A stretch of 64,000 nucleotides of DNA from Saprospiraceae bacterium (GCA_016706365.1 JADJJU010000001.1:186001-250000), one strand, 5' to 3'. Counted from the first letter of the stretch, positions 39,165 to 47,886 are shown. Numbers and translations are program-made. The notes: a model not told the origin generated them from the letters alone.

Positions 39165-39830
39165 TTATTTCAGGAATTGTTTTATCTTCTCGATATCATC
39201 CTGTATTTGAGCGACTAAATTATTATAACTGGCAATAAAATCATTTTTTGTAGTCTCTATTTTTCCCTGAGATTCCTCCAGTTGCGTCTTCAAAGTTTCA
39301 TGTTGTTGCTGATGGACCTTTATTTCTTCAGTCAGTTTGGTGATTTGTTCCGATTTTGACTTAATCGATGCTAATTCTTTTTCAATTGCTTCTTGTCTTC
39401 CCTGGATTTGATCATTATATTGGGTATTGAGAGCTGTTCCAAATTTGTTTTCCTCCTTTTGGAGCACACTAACATAGTATTGGGCGGATTCAATGAGTTT
39501 TGGAGCAGTGGCACCCATGCTCTGGGCCATAGCGAATGCGGAATGGAATTTCACCTGCTCCTCCATGGGCATTTTTTCGAGAGACTGAAGGGATTGTTTG
39601 AACTCCAGATAGTCGAGCCCACTTTGATTATTATCTTCTAATGCTTTGAGTAAAATCTCTGAAAAGCGCTGATTTACCTTACCACCATCCTGTTGTTTTC
39701 TGGCATCCGGTGCATCACTCTGAGCTGGAGCCACATTTGCAGAAGTCTCTGCAGTTGTTTCTTCTTCTGCTGCTGTAGATGCTTCTTCTATGATAAAAAG
39801 GCTTTTAAGTCCTTTGAGAAATTTACTCAT
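39165..39830 (-). CDS. Cytoplasmic coiled-coil protein, first gene of the transporter operon
   Basis: I prefer the ATG at 39830 (MSKFLKGLKSLFIIEEAS) over an in-frame ATG 33 nt upstream, because the amphipathic start then leads directly into the conserved part; this gives 221 residues. A low-complexity Ala/Glu/Thr segment (about 15-45) is followed by a helical domain with a FHSAFAMAQSMGA motif and by a long C-terminal coiled coil (about 135-220) rich in Lys, Glu and Gln. No signal peptide or membrane helix is present. I do not recognise a named family. Its stop lies 37 nt before the PspA-like gene. Confidence 0.6.
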   Translation of the reverse strand: MSKFLKGLKSLFIIEEASTAAEEETTAETSANVAPAQSDAPDARKQQDGGKVNQRFSEILLKALEDNNQSGLDYLEFKQSLQSLEKMPMEEQVKFHSAFAMAQSMGATAPKLIESAQYYVSVLQKEENKFGTALNTQYNDQIQGRQEAIEKELASIKSKSEQITKLTEEIKVHQQQHETLKTQLEESQGKIETTKNDFIASYNNLVAQIQDDIEKIKQFLK

Positions 39831-39901
39831 ACGGTTAGGTTTTCGTAAAGATACACATTCCATAGATTCCTGAAAAAAGTAGGGGAAGAATTTCGATGCT
39901 A

Positions 39902-39976
39902 GTTGCTGGTTGCTGGTTGCTGGTTTGAACAGCCAGCTGTTGGCTTTTGGCCTTTAGCTTTTGGCGAGCAGCCGGT
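39902..39976. repeat. Intergenic repeat family C copy: 7-bp tandem plus GGC/AGCC-rich palindrome
   Basis: Three perfect copies of GTTGCTG (39902-39922) lead into a segment that starts AACAGCCAGCTGTTGGC and ends TTTTGGCGAGCAGCCGG. Similar text occurs at 47246-47335. The interior is built of near-repeats of TTTTGGC/TTTAGC. No gene is present. Confidence 0.55.
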
Positions 39977-40223
39977 TAGCGTTGTGAGAGAGGGTGTAGG
40001 AATACATCTTGCTGAGTTGCTGGAAAAGCCGCTTCTGGTCGCAGATAGAGACCGAAGTATGAGTGTCTCTGCTACTGACCTCTGGCACCTGGCTCAGCAG
40101 CCGTGGAGAAGCTTCAAGCCTCAAGATTCAAGCTTCAAGGAAACAGCCGGGGTTTGAGTCCAGAGTTAGTTGTGTGAAAACTCACACCTCTAACTGACTC
40201 AAACACAAACCTCACCACTCAAT

Positions 40224-40390
40224 CGCAAGCTCCGTAGCGAGGCTGAGCTCGCTATCCCGGGGACTTGCACATCACCTTTAAGCTTTTGAGGCGCAGCAGA
40301 AAAAGCTTAAAGACATCACTTTTTCATGGCCAGCACCATGAAAAAACATCACCTTTCCAGCCAGAGGCACAGAAAGACATCACCTATTGA
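40224..40390 (-). repeat. Linker-hairpin array A1 (family A)
   Basis: ACATCAC (reverse of GTGATGT) occurs at 40269, 40313, 40346 and 40377. The first spacer holds a CTTTAAGCTTTT-type stem with loop GAGGCGCAGCAG; the second a TTTTTCATGG/CCATGAAAAA stem; the third a short CTTTC/GAAAG stem. A TAGCGAG/CTCGCTA hairpin enclosed by GCAAG/CTTGC precedes the first linker. The array lies between the transporter operon and the end of the helicase gene. Confidence 0.85.
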
Positions 40391-40519
40391 CGCGTATATC
40401 TCCTTCATTGCAGTTACATCCATTCCCTGAAAATGCAAAAAAGCCCGGACACATCAGATGCACCCGGGCTTTCAATATATTTATACAAATCCGCAAAGCG
40501 GAATTATACGATTTTCAAT

Positions 40520-41810
40520 CTAAACGTATGAACGCTTTCTTGGTGATGATCCGTAAGTATTTACATTCGAAGGAGATCTGCTATCCTGAAATCTTCTGGC
40601 AGCAGGCTGATGCGTACGCCCTTTCTGAGCAGGCTTTGCAGCAGGCTTAGTGTACGTATTTCCTCCATGCTCCATCGGGAAAGGATGATTCTCGACCACC
40701 GGAATTTGTCTGGAGATCAGTTTTTGTATATCCTTGATGTATGCCATTTCTTCTGCATCACAGAAGGAGATCGCCATACCGTTGGCACCTGCTCTTCCCG
40801 TTCTGCCGATTCTGTGGACATAAGTCTCAGGAACATTCGGAATTTCATAATTGATTACAAATGCCAGTTCGTCGATATCTATACCGCGGGATGCGATATC
40901 AGTAGCGACAAGAACACGTGTGGAATGATTTTTGAAATTCTTCAAAGCATTCTGACGTGCGTTCTGAGATTTGTTACCATGGATAGCTTCTGCTTTGATG
41001 CCTTCTCTTTCGAGCATTTTCACCACTTTATCTGCACCGTGCTTGGTACGTGTAAATACTAAAGCTGTCTTGATCGACCTGTCAGCCAAAATGTGGAGTA
41101 ACAAATCTTTCTTTTTCATGTAATCCACATAATAAAGTGCTTGTTGCACAGTATCTGCTGTAGATGAAACAGGAGTCACTTCGACTTTCTCAGGATTTGT
41201 CAGGATACTTGCAGCTAATCCCATGATGGAATCAGGCATCGTAGCTGAGAAGAAAAGAGATTGTCTTTCGTAGGAATCAAGCGGATGATTTTTTCACATC
41301 CACTACAAAACCCATATCCAGCATTCTGTCTGCTTCATCCAGTACAAAAATACTAAGATCACTCATACTGATATATCCCTGCGCGCAAAGATCCAGCAAT
41401 CTGCCGGGAGTAGCAATAAGGATGTCAACTCCGGATCTCAGTGCAGTCACTTGTGAATGCTGAGATACACCACCGAATACGACAGTGTTGCGAAGGCCGG
41501 TTCCTTTGCCATAGCTATTAAAACTTTCACCAATCTGAATTGCAAGTTCTCTTGTAGGAGTCACTATCAGTGTTCTGATTTTTCTTGGACCTCTCTCAGG
41601 CAGATTTGCTTTCAGATTATGCAATATTTGAATAATCGGAATGGCGAATGCGGCAGTTTTGCCGGTACCTGTCTGAGCACAACCTAATAAATCCTGGCCT
41701 CTCAATATGATGGGAATGGATTTTTGTTGTATGGGAGTGGGAGTTGTATAACCTTCGTTTTTAAGAGCATTTAAGATCGGCTCTATAAGATCTAATTCAT
41801 TAAATAACAT
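40520..41810 (-). CDS. DEAD-box RNA helicase (RhlE-like) with two 1-nt frame breaks
   Basis: The N-terminal frame (41810-41277) has the Q motif region (TPTPIQQKSIP), motif I AQTGTGKT, PTRELA, TPGR and DEAD. The second frame (to 40520) has SAT, VATDIASRGIDID and HRIGRTGRAG, then a basic tail ending SSPRKRSYV. Two homopolymers are one base short: T6 at 41289-41294 and T3 at 41266-41268. With one base added to each, the text reads VDVKKIIRLIPTKRQSLFFSAT, as in other RhlE proteins, and the unit is exactly 430 codons plus stop. The helicase would unwind RNA duplexes in ribosome assembly or RNA turnover. It is probably intact in the organism and broken only in this sequence. Confidence 0.85.
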
Positions 41811-41877
41811 AAAGATTTTTTGATATCTGGCTTCTGGTCTGAATGACGCCGAAACCTAAGGACGTGTAATTTAGACA

Positions 41878-41885
41878 CAAAGGTA
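41878..41885 (-). promoter_or_regulatory. Putative -7 promoter element of the helicase gene
   Basis: TACCTTTG on the minus strand matches the Bacteroidota TAnnTTTG box and lies 68 nt upstream of the helicase ATG. The spacing is plausible for an RNA helicase with a 5' leader. A -33 box is not evident. Confidence 0.4.
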
Positions 41886-42100
41886 CGAAAGTATTGATTC
41901 GCTAGTTTGTTTTCGGGAGAAAGTAGGAGTTAATGATTGTTAAATGCTAAAATTACATTTATGTAAATGATTCATTATCATTAGTAAAAAGCAAAATACG
42001 TATGAAGGAGAGAAGGAATATATTTAGAAAAAATTGAATATGTTGGGCATGTCTGATTCCGTATACTTTAATCTTGTAGAAACTCACACTTTATACCCCC

Positions 42101-42252
42101 CACACCCACACAGCATGAGGGATCGCAGCGAACACGAGTAGAGACGCATCACCATGCGGCTCTGCGAAGTAAAGCGGAGAGCCCGACCGCGAGTATTCTG
42201 AAATTGCTTATTTTAAAATTGCAATTTCAGAATACCTCGCGGGCATGCCCAA
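42101..42252. repeat. Dispersed intergenic repeat, family B copy 2
   Basis: This second copy of the family seen at 5121-5274 keeps the C-rich lead, GATCGCAGCGAACACGAG, GAGACGCAT and AAAGCGGAGAGCCCGACC. The variable inverted repeat that follows is different: 42189-42207 pairs with 42221-42240 around GCGAGTATTCTGAAATTGC, with a single bulge. The tail again ends in GCCCAAA. Thus the 5' part is conserved while the long palindrome is exchanged. Confidence 0.75.
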
Positions 42253-42275
42253 AAAATGATTTTTATGATTTTTCT

Positions 42276-43190
42276 TTAAATCCTCGCCTGTAGGCCGGCG
42301 TAGACCATAAACCTTGCGAATGCACCTTCTCCATGACGAACGGTTGAATTCTGCAATGAATATGCTCTGTCCGGATTGCTCTGATAGCGGGTCTGGAAAT
42401 ACACATAAGGAATGGTCACGTAGAAGGAGAAATCTTTGGATTGCACTGTGACACCATTCTCCCAGGTAGTGGCAAATCCTGGTCTTCTGAATCCACTGCT
42501 TTTTCCTATGAGATCATTAACAGGAATGCCGTCGATGCGGATACCGGAATTAAGAATCAACACTGAACCCGGCACTCTGAGAGAAACTCCAATACGACCC
42601 ATGAACTGATCAGGAACTGATGTAGATCCTTCGTTATCGTATAAATTTGAAATTGTATTTCTAAATGTGGATACTCCGTTCGTGTCCGATGGAGTAGCAA
42701 GATATTTTGCTTCACCGTACGCTCCAAGCCAGTCAAATACCAATAATGAACCACGCAAGCCCAATAATGCTCCCCAGGTACCGTCACCCGGTTGAATAGC
42801 AGGATCTACAGGCCTGATCACGTCTGTGCGACCGGGACCAACGCCCTGCCAACGATCTGTAACCTGATAATCTCCTGTTGGAATTTTGACTGCGGCAGTT
42901 GCGGTAAGGCTTCCAATCGTATTAGTGCTTCTGTTGGTAATCTGGTAATCTGTACCGACAAATAAGTCTCCGATCCCAATCGCTTCTGTCACTCTTCTCT
43001 GCAATCTGATCACATTGTCATTGACAATACTGTGTTCCTGTACGGAAGATTTTTGATTCCAAACGAGCGGAAGTGCAGCAAAAAAACTCCAGCGCTTATT
43101 CAGCATGTATCCTACATTGAGGCTGATCGAATGGCTATTGAAAATATCATGGGTATTGGCATCTTGTTTGAAACAACAAATATACTGTGC
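42276..43190 (-). pseudogene. Outer membrane beta-barrel protein lacking its N-terminus
   Basis: The longest ATG frame (from 43106) codes 276 residues of amphipathic strands ending FMVYAGLQARI, like the putative transporter/MetA-type barrels of Bacteroidota. Barrel-like sequence continues in frame upstream of that ATG (...DIFNSHSISLNVGYMLNKRW) until a TGA at 43191-43193, which is the stop codon of the preceding prenyl synthase gene. There is therefore no room for a signal peptide or for the missing ~80 N-terminal residues. A deletion that joined the two genes, or a misassembly, would explain it. Unless it is translated and exported in some unusual way, the product cannot reach the outer membrane. 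Confidence 0.55.
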
Positions 43191-44156
43191 TCAATGGGTT
43201 CTTTCCAACAGCGATCTTGCAAATTGCTTCAGTACAGTCTTGTGGGCTTCTGTAATATTGACCTGATCCAGTGATTGCATAGCCTGATTATAATAATACT
43301 CCTGCACTTGTTGTGTACCGGAATCCACTTCATATTTTAAGTATAATCTAATAACTCGGCTGATTTTCTCAGAGTTTGAACCCTTATTTGAAAAAATTTC
43401 TGCCTTTTCTTCTGCGTTTGCCCGGGCAAGGCACCTTATCATGAGCAATGTTTTCTTGTTCTGTATAATATCACCTCCCGTCATTTTGCCGACTCTCTCA
43501 GGATCTCCGAAAGTGTCTAAAAAATCATCCCTTACCTGAAAAGCCAGACCTACATTAAGAGCAAACTGATACATCAAGCCGGCATCATATGCAGATGCTC
43601 CACCCATGAGTGCACCGATCTCCATAGCTGCTCCGAGCAAAACTGCAGTTTTGTAGGCAATCATTTTGAGATAAGCCTCTTCACTGACTACTTCAGAAGA
43701 TTCAAAATCCATATCCATTTGCTGACCCTCACAAATTTCTATAGCGGCTTTGTTGAAAATCGTCAATATTTGTAAAGGATCCGCCTGCCCGGGATTTTTA
43801 AGCAGCAATTGATAGGACTTTATTAGCAGCACATCTCCAGCCAGAATAGCAACCGGGAGATTATATTTTTCATGTAAAGTTGCCTGACCTCTGCGCAGGG
43901 GTGCGGCATCCATGATATCATCGTGCGCAAGTGTGAAATTGTGAAATACTTCGATGGCCATCGCTGCATCCAGCGCTTGGCTGAGGTCCTCATCGAATGC
44001 GTGATAAGCCATCAGCAGCAATACCGGGCGCATCCGCTTTCCTCCCAATTGCAATATATAATTGGCAGGATCGTATAAGGTGGAAGGCTCTCCTTCTATT
44101 TTGTTTTCAGAGAGATGTTTTAGAAAAATATCCTGATAATAAGCAATGTCATTCAT
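43191..44156 (-). CDS. Short-chain polyprenyl diphosphate synthase (geranylgeranyl/farnesyl type)
   Basis: The 321-residue enzyme has the substrate-binding GGKRMRP (38-44), the first Asp-rich motif DDIMD (79-83) followed by RRG, and the second DDFLD (210-214). It condenses isopentenyl diphosphate with allylic diphosphates. Phe74, five residues before the first Asp-rich motif, suggests a short C15-C20 product, useful for menaquinone, carotenoid or undecaprenyl precursor supply. The start lies at the edge of a 750-nt gap full of hairpin arrays and divergent from PBP1C. The downstream gene is the truncated barrel protein, which begins directly at this stop codon. Confidence 0.92.
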   Translation of the reverse strand: MNDIAYYQDIFLKHLSENKIEGEPSTLYDPANYILQLGGKRMRPVLLLMAYHAFDEDLSQALDAAMAIEVFHNFTLAHDDIMDAAPLRRGQATLHEKYNLPVAILAGDVLLIKSYQLLLKNPGQADPLQILTIFNKAAIEICEGQQMDMDFESSEVVSEEAYLKMIAYKTAVLLGAAMEIGALMGGASAYDAGLMYQFALNVGLAFQVRDDFLDTFGDPERVGKMTGGDIIQNKKTLLMIRCLARANAEEKAEIFSNKGSNSEKISRVIRLYLKYEVDSGTQQVQEYYYNQAMQSLDQVNITEAHKTVLKQFARSLLERTH

Positions 44157-44287
44157 AATCTGTGTGATCCTAATTTGTGAGCTCCCTTAAAAGCTTTCGG
44201 GCTGCAAAATACTGCGTATTTCGGTTATTTTTTTTGGATTTACGGGTATAGTGATGAGGAGTGCTGAAAGGTAAGCGTCGAAGCGAG

Positions 44288-44417
44288 GTGATGTTTTTCT
44301 GCGCCTGCGGCTTGAAAAGTGATGTTTCTTCACAGCTATGCTGCGAAGAAGTGATGTCTTACTTCTATTTTCGGCTACGCCTCAATAGAAGTAAGGTGAT
44401 GTGCGATCGGAGATCGC
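44288..44417 (+). repeat. Linker-hairpin array A2 (family A)
   Basis: GTGATGT occurs at 44288, 44319, 44351 and 44396 (steps 31, 32, 45). Spacers: TTTTC/GAAAA stem with loop TGCGCCTGCGGCTT; TTCTTC/GAAGAA stem with inner CAGC/GCTG; perfect 12-bp CTTACTTCTATT stem with loop TTCGGCTACGCCTC. A GCGATC-GGA-GATCGC hairpin follows the last linker. Confidence 0.9.
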
Positions 44418-44490
44418 GATTGGGTTCAGGGTTGAGAGTGTAAGTTTGTGGGGGTGAGGAGTTGACTAAAGTAGCTTATCTCGTAGCGAG

Positions 44491-44622
44491 GTGATGTCTT
44501 GCTGCGCCTGCGGCTTGCAAGGTGATGTTTCTTCACAGCTATGCTGCGAAGAAGTGATGTCTTGCTTCTATTTTCGGCTACGCCTCAATAGAAGCAAGGT
44601 GATGTGCTCGCGAAGCTCGCGG
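44491..44622 (+). repeat. Linker-hairpin array A3 (family A)
   Basis: GTGATGT occurs at 44491, 44522, 44554 and 44599, with the same steps as A2 (31, 32, 45), 203 bp away. Loops are identical to A2, but stem 1 is now CTTGC/GCAAG and the third stem CTTGCTTCTATT, each changed on both arms so pairing is kept. The middle hairpin is unchanged. Confidence 0.9.
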
Positions 44623-44698
44623 TTGGGTTCAGGGTCGTGAGTGGGGTTAACAAAACTCAACACACGAACAGACCCAAACCCAAAAACTCTCCACTCAA

Positions 44699-44842
44699 CC
44701 GCAAGCTCCGCTTGCACATCACCTCCGCAATAAATTGACTGCTAAGCAGTCAATTTATTGCGGAGACATCACCTTACGAGGCGAAGCCGAAGGAAGACAT
44801 CACCCCGGCGGAGCGCAGCACAGCCGGGACATCACCTTCCCC
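44699..44842 (-). repeat. Linker-hairpin array A4 (family A, inverted relative to A2/A3)
   Basis: ACATCAC occurs at 44716, 44766, 44797 and 44829 (steps 50, 31, 32). Spacers: a perfect 20-bp CTCCGCAATAAATTGACTGC stem with a 3-nt loop; a CTTAC/GGAAG-flanked loop GAGGCGAAGCCGAAG; a CCCGGC/GCCGGG stem. A GCAAGC-TCC-GCTTGC hairpin stands before the first linker. A2/A3 and A4 face each other between divergent genes. Confidence 0.9.
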
Positions 44843-44913
44843 GTTGTAATCAAACGGCTTGTGGGACAATAAACTTCTCAGAGTGCCATCCGCTGATTAC
44901 TTTTGCTTTCTAT

Positions 44914-47244
44914 ATGAACTTAAGGCGATTTTTAAAGTCAAAAGCATTTTGGGCAATCAGTATTTTCCTGGTTCTGCTGATTGTTTATTTATTTTCTCTG
45001 CCCCGACCCTTGTTTAAAACTCCATTGTCATATGTGTTGGAATCATCAGACGGGACACTGCTGGGAGCAAAGATTGCAACTGATGGTCAATGGAGGTTCC
45101 CCTCCGATGGAGAAATTCCTGAAAAATATTTAAAGGCATTGCTCACTTTTGAAGACAAGCACTTTTACTATCACCTGGGAGTAAATCCTGTGGCCCTGAT
45201 CAGAGCCATGTATAGCAATTTAAAAGCCGGCCGCACTGTCTCGGGAGCGAGCACTTTAACGATGCAGGTTGTAGCTTTGTCCCGTGGATATAAGTCCGGA
45301 AATATATTTGAGAAATTCACTGAAATGCTACTAGCCAGCAGAATAGAGCTCAGCTACAACAAGCAGGAAATACTGGATTTATATGCATCCAATGCTCCAT
45401 TTGGGGGTAATGTGGTTGGGCTGGAAGCAGCCTGTTGGAGGTATTTTGGGAAAGACGAACATTTATTGAGTTGGGCGGAAGCAGCTACTCTGGCCGTGCT
45501 GCCAAATAGTCCGGCTTTGATTCACCCGGGGCGCAACAGGGAAAGGCTATTAAAAAAGCGAAACCGATTACTGCAAAATCTTTTAGAAAATAAAACGCTT
45601 GACTCTACTGATTATGTTCTGGCACTTGACGAACCTCTGCCACCAAAACCTTTCGATCTGCCACGACTGGCGCCTCATCTTCTGGAAACTGCCAAACAGG
45701 AGTCTGATAAAAATGAAGATAAGGATTATAGAATCATCAGCACAATAGATCCTGCTCTTCAGACTCAGCTAATGGAACTTGCATCATACAAATCCCGGAT
45801 TCTGCAGGAAACTAAAATAAATAATATTGCCATTCTAATAGCCTCAATTCCGGATGGTGAAATCTTAGCGTATGTTGGTAATGCTCCCGGAACGGGTGCA
45901 ATCAATAGTGAAGATGTGGATATTATTCAGGCTCCAAGGAGTACGGGAAGCATATTGAAACCATTTCTTTACAATTGGATGGTCGGGCAGGGGGAGCTCA
46001 TGCCTGATGAGTTAATTCCGGATGTTCCAACGACACTGGGTGGCTTCCGCCCTGAGAATTTTCATAAATCATTTGACGGAGCTGTTCCTGCATCAGGGGC
46101 ACTGGTACGATCTCTTAATATTCCGTTTGCACTACTGCTGCAGAGATATGGGGTGGAGCGATTTTTATATCAATTGCAGCGCCTGAACCTGAGGCATATG
46201 AATCAATCTTCAGGGCATTATGGTCTTTCCCTCATTTTGGGAGGGGCAGAATGCAGCCTGTGGGATTACTCTCAGGCTTATGGAGAAATGTGTCTTTCTG
46301 CATTGGATCAGAAGAAAAATTATCACTTGCATTACAGGAAGGATAAAAAAAATTCTGAAAAATATGTTCCACACTTTAATCCAGGGGCGTCCTGGATAAC
46401 TGTAAATCAATTGCAGGAATTGGAACGACCGAATAAATGGGGAGAATGGCAACGATTCGGATCTTCAAAAAAAATTGCCTGGAAAACCGGCACGAGTCAC
46501 GGACTGAGGGATGCCTGGGCGATCGGTGTGACGCCTTCACATTTAGTCGCAATTTGGGTGGGAAATGCCAGCGGTGAGGGCCGGCCAGGGATCATTGGAG
46601 TAGAAGCAGCAGCGCCCTTGTTATTTACTGTTTTTGACATGCTGCCGGCTGCAGCGGAGTGGAAAAAGCCTTCAAGACATTTGAAGACAATTAAAGTATG
46701 CCGAATCAGCGGTCATCTGGCTAAAGATATATGTCCCGAAAAGACTACAGACATTCCGGCTAATGCGCATCTGATGACACTTTGCCCCCACCACCATCTG
46801 ATCGGAATCGACGCTATGGGTAAAAGAGCTTATCAGGATTGCGCGGAAACATCAGTTCAGATGAAAAGCTGGTTTGTGCTCCCACCTGTTCAGGAATATT
46901 ATTACAAAAACAAAAATGCTGATTATCAATCTCTTCCTGGATGGACAGAATCCTGTGCAGAAAAAATTCATTTGGATCGCGTCATGCAATTTATTTATCC
47001 TCAGCGAAATACGATCATTACTATCCCGAAAACATGGCGGGGAGAAACAAATAAAACTGTCCTGAAAATAGCACATAAAAAGCCGGCTACACGAGTTTTC
47101 TGGTTCCTGGATGATGCTTTGATTGGAGTCACATCTGAATTTCATGAACTGGAAATCGCTCCTTCACCCGGAATGTACAGACTCTCTGCTACAGATGAAT
47201 TAGGAAATACTATTGAGCAGAAATTGGAAGTGAAGTATGAATGA
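44914..47244 (+). CDS. pbpC: Penicillin-binding protein 1C
   Basis: I place the start at ATG 44914 (MNLRRFLKSKAFW), since the longer in-frame reading passes through hairpin array A4; this gives 776 residues. A membrane anchor (about 11-29) is followed by a GT51 transglycosylase domain (catalytic Glu in FEDKHFYYHLG near 79; SGASTLTMQ), a transpeptidase domain with the SxxK motif in STGSILKP (Ser near 346), SLN in VRSLNIPF and KTGT near 523, and a C-terminal BiPBP_C Ig-like domain with conserved PQRNT and FWFLDD. It polymerises and possibly cross-links peptidoglycan. The usual partner, an alpha-2-macroglobulin gene, is not adjacent here. Confidence 0.92.
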   Translation: MNLRRFLKSKAFWAISIFLVLLIVYLFSLPRPLFKTPLSYVLESSDGTLLGAKIATDGQWRFPSDGEIPEKYLKALLTFEDKHFYYHLGVNPVALIRAMYSNLKAGRTVSGASTLTMQVVALSRGYKSGNIFEKFTEMLLASRIELSYNKQEILDLYASNAPFGGNVVGLEAACWRYFGKDEHLLSWAEAATLAVLPNSPALIHPGRNRERLLKKRNRLLQNLLENKTLDSTDYVLALDEPLPPKPFDLPRLAPHLLETAKQESDKNEDKDYRIISTIDPALQTQLMELASYKSRILQETKINNIAILIASIPDGEILAYVGNAPGTGAINSEDVDIIQAPRSTGSILKPFLYNWMVGQGELMPDELIPDVPTTLGGFRPENFHKSFDGAVPASGALVRSLNIPFALLLQRYGVERFLYQLQRLNLRHMNQSSGHYGLSLILGGAECSLWDYSQAYGEMCLSALDQKKNYHLHYRKDKKNSEKYVPHFNPGASWITVNQLQELERPNKWGEWQRFGSSKKIAWKTGTSHGLRDAWAIGVTPSHLVAIWVGNASGEGRPGIIGVEAAAPLLFTVFDMLPAAAEWKKPSRHLKTIKVCRISGHLAKDICPEKTTDIPANAHLMTLCPHHHLIGIDAMGKRAYQDCAETSVQMKSWFVLPPVQEYYYKNKNADYQSLPGWTESCAEKIHLDRVMQFIYPQRNTIITIPKTWRGETNKTVLKIAHKKPATRVFWFLDDALIGVTSEFHELEIAPSPGMYRLSATDELGNTIEQKLEVKYE

Positions 47245-47245
47245 A

Positions 47246-47335
47246 ACAGCTGGCTTTTAGCTGTTTGCTATTGGCTATTGGCGAACAGCCAAAAAAAGGT
47301 GGCTTCTGGCCTATGGCCTATGGCTGAACAGCCGG
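47246..47335. repeat. Intergenic repeat family C copy at the 3' end of pbpC
   Basis: Directly after the pbpC stop codon the text AACAGCTGGCTTTTAGCTG, TTTGCTATTGGCTATTGGC, GAACAGCC and GGCTGAACAGCC resembles 39924-39976. It consists of degenerate short units bounded by AACAGCC or GGCTGTT words. Confidence 0.5.
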
Positions 47336-47370
47336 GAAATAAGCTGCGAGTATCATTTGCTGCGATCTCC

Positions 47371-47416
47371 GATTTGCTCGTAGGGCGCACGGCCGTGCGC
47401 CCCCTACGAGCAAATC
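47371..47416. repeat. Long GC-rich palindrome between convergent genes
   Basis: GATTTGCTCGTAGGG pairs with CCCTACGAGCAAATC around a perfect 16-bp palindrome GCGCACGGCCGTGCGC, with a 2-nt bulge (CC). It lies between the convergent ends of pbpC and the YeeE-type gene. It lacks a T run but could act as a bidirectional terminator or a cruciform. Confidence 0.6.
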
Positions 47417-47433
47417 TACACGAAAGTCACCCT

Positions 47434-47886
47434 CTATAAATACTTCTCAAATCTGCCAAATAACCAGGTACCGGCAATAGCGCTTAGCAAGGTAACAATT
47501 ATGACAGTAAATCCGCTCCCTATCTGGGCAAATAAAGGTCCCGGACAAGCTCCCGTAATGGCCCAGCCCAAACCAAAAATCAAAGATCCGTAGATTTGAC
47601 CTTTCTGGAATTTTTTTGGCTGGATGGAGATTACTTTACCTTGAATTGTCCTGATCCGGAATCTCTTAATAATCTGAACTGATATAATTCCTGTAAGCAC
47701 TGCAGAACCAATAACTCCATACATATGAAATGATTGCAATCGAAACATTTCCTGAATACGGTACCAGGAAATAATCTCCGCTTTCACAAAAATAATTCCA
47801 AATAGTATCCCAATTATCAGATACTTCAAAAGTGAGAAAAATGAATCAGATGAGGGATTATCGCTTATGTTTTTAGATGAGTTCAT
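47434..47886 (-). CDS. YeeE/YedE-family membrane protein, short half (DUF6691 type)
   Basis: This 150-residue protein has four predicted membrane helices and the family motif GACPGPLFAQIGSG with its conserved Cys. It lies 10 nt after the other half at 47897-48478. Such split YeeE/YedE pairs are thought to move thiosulfate or related sulfur compounds across the inner membrane, with Cys residues relaying the sulfur. No rhodanese or persulfide dioxygenase gene, common partners, is visible nearby. Confidence 0.85.
   Translation of the reverse strand: MNSSKNISDNPSSDSFFSLLKYLIIGILFGIIFVKAEIISWYRIQEMFRLQSFHMYGVIGSAVLTGIISVQIIKRFRIRTIQGKVISIQPKKFQKGQIYGSLIFGLGWAITGACPGPLFAQIGSGFTVIIVTLLSAIAGTWLFGRFEKYL

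Noticed and set aside
39903..40157. 84-codon frame in the gap after the coiled-coil gene
   Set aside because: It is made of family C repeat sequence (tandem GTTGCTG and GGC-rich units).
40520..41810. Two separate helicase genes
   Set aside because: The motifs are complementary halves of one DEAD-box protein, and two 1-nt corrections give an exact full-length frame.
44261..44443. 60-codon frame over array A2
   Set aside because: It consists entirely of linker-hairpin repeat sequence.
44758..44913. 52-residue N-terminal extension of PBP1C
   Set aside because: It reads through hairpin array A4 and is Arg/His-rich with no membrane logic; the ATG at 44914 precedes a normal signal anchor.
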